In this document: positions 8,195-15,722 of the stretch, piece after piece
Position numbering within the stretch: position 1 is the first letter of the stretch
How the letters are laid out: the number at the start of each line of letters is the position of its first letter
DNA from: JACMJP01 sp046160675
GTDB taxonomy: Bacteria > Bacteroidota > Bacteroidia > Chitinophagales > BACL12
Direction of reading: 5' to 3'
Length of the DNA: 41,450 nucleotides
Assembly (NCBI GenBank): GCA_046160675.1
Contig: JBJXHH010000208.1
Span: 1 to 41,450, forward strand
Translations under genes and position numbers: made by a program
The notes under the pieces: model-generated
What the model was told of the DNA's origin: nothing
Database searches by the model: none
The model's input: only the letters and a program-made list of their open reading frames with translations

Positions 8195-9862
8195 ATGAAA
8201 ATACCCGGTGCCTTGAGAAACTACTTGTTTTTACCCCTTTGCAGCGGTTTGCTGCTTTGGATCGCTTGGCCTCCTTTGCCATTTACCTTACTTGTGTTCG
8301 TAGGATTTGTACCAATTTTTATAAATCAGGAATTTATTTCCAACGGCACAAGATCAAAACTTGCTATAAGACTCTGGTTAACTGATTTCATTTCATTATT
8401 ATTTTGGAATGTATTCACAACCTGGTGGGTGGCGGCAACCTATTTCGGTACACATGACTTGGGCAGTTTAGTGGGAGGGATCTTTTCAAACATTGCAAAC
8501 GCTGCTTTAATGACTTTGCCATTTATCGTTTTCAGATTCACCAAAAAACACCTGGGAGAACGTATCGGTTTTATTTCTCTAGTGTGTTATTGGATGGCGT
8601 TTGAATATTTACATCTTCGGTGGGAGCTTACCTGGCCCTGGCTAACTCTGGGCAATGTGTTTGCTTTAAATCATACCTGGGTTCAGTGGTATGAGTACAC
8701 TGGAGTTTTTGGCGGAACGCTTTGGGTGTTGTTATGTAATATTCTTATCTATCTTCAGTTAAAACCCCTCATTTTCAAAAGTTATCATAACCAGGTTAAA
8801 AAAGATACATTTAAAAAATATCTACCTATTTTTTTGATAATAATATTAATTACTTCCCCTATTTTGTACTCTAAACAAATATATAATTCAACGACTGATA
8901 TCGGACAACCTCTCAATGTAACTGTTGTACAACCTAACTTAAACCCCTATACTGAAAAATTTACACTGCCTTACAAAGTACAGTTGGAAAAAATGCTGGG
9001 ACTTGCAAAAACAAAACTCTCAGACAGTACTGATTATCTTGTTTTCCCCGAAACTGCAATTCCTGATGCTATCTGGCTTGATAGAAATCCTATCAGATCA
9101 AAACCCATTCGAATGATAAAGGAGGTTACTGATAGTTTTCCTGATCTAACAACAATTATAGGAATAAATGCATATTACGAATATCCCTCAGAAAAAGAAA
9201 GTACAGTAACAGCAAGAAAATTAGAGAACCCGAAAACCAAAAACATAATTTATTTTGATGCATTTAATACCTCGATACAAATTGATACAAGTAATAACCT
9301 GCCCTTTTATCATAAATCAAAACTGGTTCCCGGAGTTGAACGCATGCCTTACCCGGGAGTTATGAAGTTTTTAGAAAAATTAGTCATGAATCTCGGCGGA
9401 ATTTCAGGCACACTTGGCACACAGGAAAGCAGAGAACCCTTGTGCAGCCGTGATTCTGTTTGTGTTGCAACAGCTATTTGTTATGAAAGTGTTTTTGGGG
9501 AATATGTTACAAGGTATGTAAACAATGGGGCGAATGTTATTTTTATTATTACGAATGATGGATGGTGGGGTAATACGGATGGGCACAGGCAGCATTATCT
9601 GTATGCGAAACTCCGGGCAATTGAAACACGAAAAAGTATTGCTAGAAGCGCAAACACAGGAACCAGTTGTTTCATAAATCAGCGGGGCGATGTGAGTGAT
9701 AAAACAGAATGGGAGAAAGATGCGGTTCTTAATAAAACTATTTATGAAAATGATATTAAAACATATTATACCTTGCATGGAGATTACATTGCCAGGATTG
9801 GACTGTACATCGCAGCAGCCCTGTTTTTGTTTACACTATACAGTAAAGCGAAAAGGAAGTAA
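8195..9862 (+). CDS. lnt: Apolipoprotein N-acyltransferase
   Basis: This inner-membrane enzyme adds the third acyl chain to the N-terminal cysteine of lipoproteins. The 555-residue form starting MKIPGALRNYLFLPL has about six to seven N-terminal membrane helices (residues 8-225), a nitrilase-type catalytic domain (about 240-515) and a last helix near the C-terminus. The catalytic set is visible: Glu286 in FPETAIPD, a lysine in YHKSKLVPG (Lys374 or Lys376) and Cys429 in AICYESVFGEY. An in-frame start at 8042 would add 51 residues inside the divergent hydrolase gene and is rejected. The length is slightly above that of the E. coli enzyme. Several lipoproteins in this window (PstS and the products of the genes at 3079 and 5088) are likely substrates. 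Confidence 0.92.
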   Translation: MKIPGALRNYLFLPLCSGLLLWIAWPPLPFTLLVFVGFVPIFINQEFISNGTRSKLAIRLWLTDFISLLFWNVFTTWWVAATYFGTHDLGSLVGGIFSNIANAALMTLPFIVFRFTKKHLGERIGFISLVCYWMAFEYLHLRWELTWPWLTLGNVFALNHTWVQWYEYTGVFGGTLWVLLCNILIYLQLKPLIFKSYHNQVKKDTFKKYLPIFLIIILITSPILYSKQIYNSTTDIGQPLNVTVVQPNLNPYTEKFTLPYKVQLEKMLGLAKTKLSDSTDYLVFPETAIPDAIWLDRNPIRSKPIRMIKEVTDSFPDLTTIIGINAYYEYPSEKESTVTARKLENPKTKNIIYFDAFNTSIQIDTSNNLPFYHKSKLVPGVERMPYPGVMKFLEKLVMNLGGISGTLGTQESREPLCSRDSVCVATAICYESVFGEYVTRYVNNGANVIFIITNDGWWGNTDGHRQHYLYAKLRAIETRKSIARSANTGTSCFINQRGDVSDKTEWEKDAVLNKTIYENDIKTYYTLHGDYIARIGLYIAAALFLFTLYSKAKRK

Positions 9863-9910
9863 TACGTAACCAGTTGATTCAATATTCATCATTCATTTAT
9901 TATTCATTTC

Positions 9911-10696
9911 ATGTCTCTCGAAAAGATTTGTTCACAAGCAATTGATGTCATTAAAGAAGTTGGCCAATATATCAGGCATGAACGCAGGAAGTTACAAAGT
10001 ATTCATATAGAAAGTAAAGGCATAAGGGATTTTGTAACCGAGGTTGATAAAACTTCAGAACAAGCGCTTGCTGAGAAACTACATTCCATCTTCCCTGAAG
10101 CGGGGTTTATTACTGAAGAAAAGACTGTAGCTCAAACAGAAAAAGAATTCCGCTGGGTGATAGATCCGCTGGATGGTACTATGAATTATATTCACGGCAT
10201 CCCAATTTATTCCATCAGTGTTGCATTAATGCATCATCATGAAATTATACTGGGTATTGTATATGAAATCAATAATGATGAAGTTTTTTTTACATGGAAG
10301 GGGACTGTGAGCTACATGAACGGCAATGCCATTCATATTTCCACATGCAGGAAGATACAAGATGCTTTGATAGTAACTGGGTTTCCTTACACAAGAACTG
10401 ATCGTATTGAGGGAATAACAAAAACGCTTGCGTATTTCCTAGAACACTGCAGGGATATACGCCGCATCGGCTCTGCCGCGGTTGATCTTTGTTACGTTGC
10501 CTGCGGAAGAATTGATGCATATTATGAAGGCTACCTCAACATCTGGGATATAGCTGCAGGCATCCTGATAGTTAAGAATGCAGGCGGCGTTGCAACTGAT
10601 TTTGACGGGAGAGAAGATTATGCTTCAGGAAACATTCTTGCATGTAACAAAACTCTGCATCCCGAGATTATGAAAGGGATAAGTTTTGATGTATGA
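9911..10696 (+). CDS. Inositol monophosphatase family protein
   Basis: The 261-residue cytosolic protein carries both hallmark motifs of the magnesium-dependent inositol monophosphatase family: WVIDPLDGTMNYIHG (Asp85 and Asp88) and WDIAAGILIVKNAGG (Asp213). Glu69-Glu70 just before the first motif and Asp46 in TEVDKTSE complete the metal site. Length is normal for the family. Members act on inositol phosphates, on 3'-phosphoadenosine 5'-phosphate (CysQ) or as SuhB; the sequence alone does not decide between them. It lies 48 bases after lnt on the same strand and is closed by a strong hairpin terminator at 10710. Confidence 0.88.
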   Translation: MSLEKICSQAIDVIKEVGQYIRHERRKLQSIHIESKGIRDFVTEVDKTSEQALAEKLHSIFPEAGFITEEKTVAQTEKEFRWVIDPLDGTMNYIHGIPIYSISVALMHHHEIILGIVYEINNDEVFFTWKGTVSYMNGNAIHISTCRKIQDALIVTGFPYTRTDRIEGITKTLAYFLEHCRDIRRIGSAAVDLCYVACGRIDAYYEGYLNIWDIAAGILIVKNAGGVATDFDGREDYASGNILACNKTLHPEIMKGISFDV

Positions 10697-10709
10697 ACAG
10701 CAGTAGAAA

Positions 10710-10740
10710 GAAAAACCCCGCATTTCTGCAAGGGTTTTTC
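10710..10740. terminator. Bidirectional intrinsic terminator
   Basis: GAAAAACCC at 10710-10718 pairs with GGGTTTTTC at 10732-10740, and an inner GCA/TGC pairing tightens the loop. Each strand reads a stem followed by a T-run. It sits between the end of the inositol-phosphatase gene (+) and the end of the T9SS protein gene (-), so it can stop both converging transcripts. Confidence 0.85.
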
Positions 10741-10762
10741 AATTTGCGAAAATGATAAACCT

Positions 10763-12661
10763 TTACTTATTTAAGAATACTTTTAATGTTTTTATATGAA
10801 ACTGATCAGCGGAGATGTTTACAAAATACATCCCACTTTGAAACTCAGACAGGTTTACACTTAAGGTTTTATTGCCTTCAGTAAAATAAACCGGGGATGA
10901 TTCGGAAATTATTCTACCACTCATATCGGATATCTTCAAACCAATTTCACTGCTTTGTGTCAATGAAAGATTTATGTGTAAAACATCTTTTACAGGATTC
11001 GGAAAATAGGTAATGGAAGACAATACCATAGTTTCATCAATTGTTACACCTATACTGTCAATTATAATGCTGGTAGAAAGGGTATCTGTTGAACAGCCAA
11101 TTGCAATTAATTTAACTTCATAACTTCCTTCTGCAGGATATGTATAGCTAGGATTGGGTAATGAACTTGTATCCGTATCAATGGCACTTACACCAAAATC
11201 CCAGAAATAACTATCGGCGCCAAGTGAATTATTTGCGAAAGAAGCAGTAAGTGTTGTATCCACAGAGTAACTGAACAATGCTTCAGTTGCAGTTGTGCTG
11301 CCTGAGATCGGGGTACTGTAATCAGTGTTTTGAGGATCCCAGTTTGTCCAGCAGCTTGTCCAGTTAACAACACCATCAAAAGCTCCTACGTAGGTGGTCG
11401 TCATCATTCCGGAGAGATCTGCATCAGAAAATGAAGCTGCATCAAGAACCGGGGAACCTGCCATGGGACGTAGGTCAGGGTTTGAATAGTTATAAGGATT
11501 ATTCAGCATAATCTCATCAGCGGTGACATAAGTTGTGTTCGCATAATCAACATTGTTGAACCATGAAGTTATGTCCCAGGTACTTCCTGAAGCTACTTCA
11601 AAATTATTTGTGTGCCCTGCAAGGATTGTGTTCTTTACTTTTATAGTTCCGGCATCAGCATTCCCTTCGCAAGCAGAACCATCTACCATTAAACCAGAAG
11701 GGTAACCAATGATAACTGAATTATGTAGGTTCAGTTGCGTATTTCTTCTCAGTTGTGCGCCTCTTTTGTAGTTTGCATTAATAACATCACCTGCATCTTG
11801 TATGGGGCCGATGATGGTAGCATTGGAAACTACTCCTGAAGTGATAGGAGTGCTGCTTGATCCTGAGCCATCATTATCACTTTCAAAACTGTTTGAACCG
11901 GAAACATCGGCTGCATCAGGGTTCCGCAAGGCAACAAGGAACTGCAGGTTACCAGAGTAACCAAGGTCAGTGTCAAAATCATCATCCAATGTTGCGTTAG
12001 CAACTAAATAGGATGCACTTACTGTTCCTCCGAAAAATTCAAACGCATCATCACCGCTATTGCTCACCATGATGTGATCGAGAATAGTTCCGTTGCCACA
12101 TCCCCCGCAGGTTAAGCCATTTATTTCGTTGCCGGGTAAGAATGCAATGCCGGGATATTCAATGCGAACATATTGCAAGCCACCTCTTGAATCAGAAGCA
12201 TCATCACCACCATATTGGCCATCACCATCAGCATTGTCGACACCACCTTCAATTATCGCCTGGTTACCAGGATCAGATGTGTTTACATCTGGTGAGTTGA
12301 TAGGTGCATTGCCAAGGATCAGGATTCCACCCCAATCCCCTGCAGCTCTTGAACCTTCAGGCTCATTACTTGTAAAAATAATAGGCTGGCTTGCGGTTCC
12401 AGCAGCAAGTATGATCCCATCTCTTGTAACAATGAGTGACCCCTTGCTTGCTTTGTCGCCTTTAATGAGTGTACCTTCTTCAATGTCAAGTATGCCACCA
12501 TCTTTCACATACACGAAACCTTCCAACAGGTAAATTGTATCATTACTCAAAACCCTGTATGTTGTAATTTCTCCTGAAAGAGTTACTGTTTGCGCTTTGA
12601 TTGCAAATGCAGAAGCAACAAAGAGTACTAATAGGATTGGTTTGTTAAAATTTAAATTCAT
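10763..12661 (-). CDS. T9SS-exported surface protein with PKD domain (partner of the TonB-dependent receptor)
   Basis: The 632-residue product has a signal peptide (residues 1-23, ending IKAQ) and a long beta-rich, Gly/Asp-rich domain to about residue 450 resembling a right-handed beta-helix. A PKD-like domain (about 460-545, YFWDFG and PSYTYPAEGSYEVKL) and a T9SS type A sorting domain (about 555-632, YFPNPVKDVLHI) follow. The large N-terminal domain is clearly paralogous to that of the protein encoded at 15723-18113: both share ITT...GFVYV.DG, GTLIKG, the IEGGV...LQYVRIE region, PGIAFLPGNEINGLT and the closing NWDPQNTDY. Its start is 21 bases after the stop of the TonB-dependent receptor gene, so the two are almost certainly one transcript. 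I know of no assigned function. Confidence 0.85.
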   Translation of the reverse strand: MNLNFNKPILLVLFVASAFAIKAQTVTLSGEITTYRVLSNDTIYLLEGFVYVKDGGILDIEEGTLIKGDKASKGSLIVTRDGIILAAGTASQPIIFTSNEPEGSRAAGDWGGILILGNAPINSPDVNTSDPGNQAIIEGGVDNADGDGQYGGDDASDSRGGLQYVRIEYPGIAFLPGNEINGLTCGGCGNGTILDHIMVSNSGDDAFEFFGGTVSASYLVANATLDDDFDTDLGYSGNLQFLVALRNPDAADVSGSNSFESDNDGSGSSSTPITSGVVSNATIIGPIQDAGDVINANYKRGAQLRRNTQLNLHNSVIIGYPSGLMVDGSACEGNADAGTIKVKNTILAGHTNNFEVASGSTWDITSWFNNVDYANTTYVTADEIMLNNPYNYSNPDLRPMAGSPVLDAASFSDADLSGMMTTTYVGAFDGVVNWTSCWTNWDPQNTDYSTPISGSTTATEALFSYSVDTTLTASFANNSLGADSYFWDFGVSAIDTDTSSLPNPSYTYPAEGSYEVKLIAIGCSTDTLSTSIIIDSIGVTIDETMVLSSITYFPNPVKDVLHINLSLTQSSEIGLKISDMSGRIISESSPVYFTEGNKTLSVNLSEFQSGMYFVNISADQFHIKTLKVFLNK

Positions 12662-12682
12662 AATAATCGCAGTTTTTGTTTT

Positions 12683-15547
12683 TTAAAATTTATAAGTGAA
12701 TGAAATTGAAATTTTATTGCCTGTGTTTATCTGAGTGATGCGGTTATCATTTTCTTCTTCATATTTTCCACTCCCGTCAATATCCTGGTAAAAGATCGCA
12801 TCACGGTTAAGAATATCAGCATAGGTAAATCGTATCATTCCGTTGTCTTTCAAAACAGGGAGACTTGCCTGTGCATCTAACTGCGGACGAGGGGCTTCAT
12901 AAATATCAATGTAATTCTTGTAGCCGAGTTCACTGATCCTTCTTCCAATGAGATTATATAATGTAGTGACAGAAAAACCATTTTCGGGATTGAAGTAAGT
13001 AAGGCCTGCATTAATTACATAAGGCGATTGCCCCTGCAAAGGTCTTTCACTGATGCCAAAGTATGCAGTGTCTTCAATTTGAACTACTGATTTGATATAA
13101 GCGAGGTTTGTGCTGAAAGAAAAATTCTGAAGTACCGAAGCATCGCCCATGAAAGAAAAGTTTTTCCTGATTTCTAACTCGGCTCCATAGTTTTTCGCTT
13201 CGTCCTCATTTTTTGGGTCTAATTGTTTATAAATACCATTATCATATTTTCTTATCTCTATCGGGTTCACAAAATGTTTGTAAAAAAAGCTCGCTGAAAG
13301 AATTTGCCCAAACCCCGGATAATATTCAAAACGGACATCGCCATTGTAAATATCTGTGGCAAGTAAGTCTGGGTTGCCCACAACAAACGCTGAAGATTCA
13401 TAGTCGTAATACCCGAATGGTGCAAACTCCCGTAACTCAGGCCTGGTAACTGTTTTGGAACCTGATACACGGATGTTGAATTTATCAGTAAGTGAATAAA
13501 TTACATTGATTGAGGGTAAGATGTCGAAAGGCAAACCCACTGTGTCCATTTCTTTTGTATCAATGAAAATAGGATCCGGAGTACTTGATGCGCTGTTGAA
13601 ATAAGAATTCAATTGCTGACGGAAAAATTCTGTACGAACTCCCCATACTATGCGCCATTTATTTCCTGCAACATTATCAAACATGGCATATAGTGCAGAA
13701 TTTGTTTGTTCAGCATTATAACTATCGCTTTTGGTAGTAGCATCTTCCAGGAAGAAGATGCTTTCAGAAATATTCTCTTCTGAGAAGATGACATCCCTTG
13801 GTAAAGTAAGATAAGAATAATAATCAGGGTTGCTGTAGAAAGCATTTCCTACAACATACCCCATCAGCCTAGCTGCAAAATCCCTATGCTTATTGAACAA
13901 AGAACCTCCAAACTTGAATGTTTGTGTTTTTGCGCCTATTTGAAATGGATAGGAAATATCAAGCGAAGCAAAGTTTCCTTTTTCTTCTAAATAACTCCAG
14001 AAGCGAAAATTTCCATCAGGTGTAGGATTGTAGAATGCAAAAGTTTGATAAACAGTATCTCCTTCAAAAACAGGCTCAAAACCTCTGTAATACAAAGATG
14101 TTCTCAAGTCCGGCTGATCCCTGACAAGATGGGTTACACCACCGCTCCACCTGAGTTTTATATTTGATGCCGGCAGATAGTGATCGCCTGACACAATAGA
14201 AGAAAGCAGGCGATTTGAAGTAAATTCATAATACTCATAATTTACATCCCTTGTAAAATCATAACTTGTTCCTCCCCGCAGGGTGGTGTTATCTGTACCA
14301 TTAATTGAGTAGGAGTTCTTTAATGAAAATTTTGTATTGCTGCCAAGTTTATACGTAATATTCATAAGTGCACCAGCCAGTACATTTTGCTTATAACTTG
14401 TATCCCGGTAGTCATATTTGTTGTTCTGCAGGGCATCATAATCTTCACGGTGAATGAGATTTGTTGACCGGGAATTATTGTACGTAAGCGCTCCGATAAA
14501 ACCAATCTGGTCTCTCACAAGTTTTTTAACCATGCCGCCCGCAAGCTGGTAACTTTGATCCAGCGGAGAGGATGCAAAAGGAAGTGCTCCCCAGTAATTC
14601 CCAAATAATTTTGTGTATTCTGTTCGATCAGCATCAGTCGTCAATTCAAGATCATTATATACTTCTGAGGAGGGCACACCATCAGGAACTGCTCTGGTGC
14701 CGTCATCTATCCCCAGCCAGTCAGTTTTTCCACCCTGGTATTGATAATAGGGTTCACCCGTAGTTTGAAAATTATAACCTGTTCCAGCACTGAGAGACAG
14801 GAAATTTTCATCAGGTATATCTCGTGTATTTAACTGGATAATACCTCCTGCAAAATCGCCGGGCAGATCAGGCTGAGCAGATTTATAAATAAAGAGATTG
14901 TCAAGCATAGAAGAAGGAAACAGATCAAAAGCAAATGATTTCCTGTCTGGTTCAGTGCTGGGTAGTGTTGCATTATTTATCATGGCAATGTTATACCTGT
15001 CACTTAAACCTCTTATCACTACAAATTTTCCATCGGTAATTGTTGTGCCGCTCATGCGTTTCAATACATCGCCTGTATTTTTATCTGGCGACCGTTGTAT
15101 AATATCCCTGGAAATACCGTCAGAAATTGCAACATTATTTTTTTGAATGGTAAGAATGCTGTTAATCGTTTCCTTTCTGGCATCTGTTTCAATTACAACA
15201 GCATCTAATTCTTCAGATGAAGGCACCATAGTTATATCCAGAGTAGTTATTTTCCCACCTACCACAACTACATTTGCTATTGTTTTATCTGAATAAGAAA
15301 GCGACCTTACGATTAATGTATGTGTCCCGGCAGGAACATTTACAAGTGTATAATACCCATCAATATCTGTAGCTGAACCTGATGTTTCCATACCTTGAAC
15401 GGCAATTGTAGCCCCAACAAGGGTTTCTTTATTGCTTTCATCAATGATAACACCCGTTATAGTTCCGGTTTGAGCTAAAGCCGAAGAGGTAATACTTGCA
15501 AGGAAAATTACACACAACAGGCAGAGTAAAGTAAGTTTATTTCGCAT
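12683..15547 (-). CDS. TonB-dependent outer-membrane receptor with carboxypeptidase-like N-terminal domain
   Basis: The 954-residue protein should be an active importer in the outer membrane. It has a signal peptide (1-26, ending ALAQ), a carboxypeptidase-regulatory-like domain (about 28-113, GTITGVIIDESNKETLVGA...DGYYTL), a plug domain (about 130-240, with VVIRGLSDRYN and PDLPGDFAGGIIQLN) and a beta-barrel ending in ISISFTYKF. There is no SusD homologue next to it, so it is not a standard SusC/D glycan pair; its partners here are T9SS-exported proteins. It heads a two-gene unit with the 10763-12661 gene. Bases 15642-15658 upstream hold an 11-base-spaced TTAACA/TAAACA repeat. The substrate is unknown; a link to phosphate is inferred from the neighbouring Pit and Pst genes. 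Confidence 0.9.
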   Translation of the reverse strand: MRNKLTLLCLLCVIFLASITSSALAQTGTITGVIIDESNKETLVGATIAVQGMETSGSATDIDGYYTLVNVPAGTHTLIVRSLSYSDKTIANVVVVGGKITTLDITMVPSSEELDAVVIETDARKETINSILTIQKNNVAISDGISRDIIQRSPDKNTGDVLKRMSGTTITDGKFVVIRGLSDRYNIAMINNATLPSTEPDRKSFAFDLFPSSMLDNLFIYKSAQPDLPGDFAGGIIQLNTRDIPDENFLSLSAGTGYNFQTTGEPYYQYQGGKTDWLGIDDGTRAVPDGVPSSEVYNDLELTTDADRTEYTKLFGNYWGALPFASSPLDQSYQLAGGMVKKLVRDQIGFIGALTYNNSRSTNLIHREDYDALQNNKYDYRDTSYKQNVLAGALMNITYKLGSNTKFSLKNSYSINGTDNTTLRGGTSYDFTRDVNYEYYEFTSNRLLSSIVSGDHYLPASNIKLRWSGGVTHLVRDQPDLRTSLYYRGFEPVFEGDTVYQTFAFYNPTPDGNFRFWSYLEEKGNFASLDISYPFQIGAKTQTFKFGGSLFNKHRDFAARLMGYVVGNAFYSNPDYYSYLTLPRDVIFSEENISESIFFLEDATTKSDSYNAEQTNSALYAMFDNVAGNKWRIVWGVRTEFFRQQLNSYFNSASSTPDPIFIDTKEMDTVGLPFDILPSINVIYSLTDKFNIRVSGSKTVTRPELREFAPFGYYDYESSAFVVGNPDLLATDIYNGDVRFEYYPGFGQILSASFFYKHFVNPIEIRKYDNGIYKQLDPKNEDEAKNYGAELEIRKNFSFMGDASVLQNFSFSTNLAYIKSVVQIEDTAYFGISERPLQGQSPYVINAGLTYFNPENGFSVTTLYNLIGRRISELGYKNYIDIYEAPRPQLDAQASLPVLKDNGMIRFTYADILNRDAIFYQDIDGSGKYEEENDNRITQINTGNKISISFTYKF

Positions 15548-15641
15548 AAAAAATTTTATGCAAAGAACCCCACTTACTATTATTGGTATATTAGATGAAT
15601 ATTATGTTTCATTTACCTGGAATTTAATTTGCGGGATGCTA

Positions 15642-15658
15642 TGTTTATTTAATGTTAA
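15642..15658 (-). promoter_or_regulatory. Weak PhoB/PhoP-like direct repeat upstream of the TonB-dependent receptor
   Basis: Read on the minus strand, TTAACA (15658-15653) is followed 11 bases later by TAAACA (15647-15642). This matches the half-site and period seen at pstS and at the second porin. Unlike those, no TAnnTTTG box lies 26 bases downstream of the second half-site, so the site is only a candidate. Confidence 0.3.
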
Positions 15659-15668
15659 TTTAAAAAGA

Positions 15669-15699
15669 AAAGGTTGCCCAAATATAGCGGACAACCTTT
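15669..15699 (-). terminator. Intrinsic terminator after the 796-residue T9SS protein gene
   Basis: AAAGGTTG at 15669-15676 pairs with CAACCTTT at 15692-15699, with two further G-C pairs inside. On the minus strand the stem is followed by TTCTTTTTAA. It lies 24 bases after the stop codon at 15723-15725 and separates this gene from the TonB-dependent receptor unit. Confidence 0.8.
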
Positions 15700-15722
15700 A
15701 TGTTAAACTGCGAAATAAAAAC

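Noticed and set aside
12093..12533. Plus-strand 146-codon frame opposite the 632-residue T9SS protein gene
   Set aside because: It lies wholly antisense to a convincing gene, is Pro/Ser-rich, and mirrors the Gly/Asp-rich composition of that gene. A similar antisense frame occurs at 17590-17994 opposite the paralogue, which shows that it comes from codon use.
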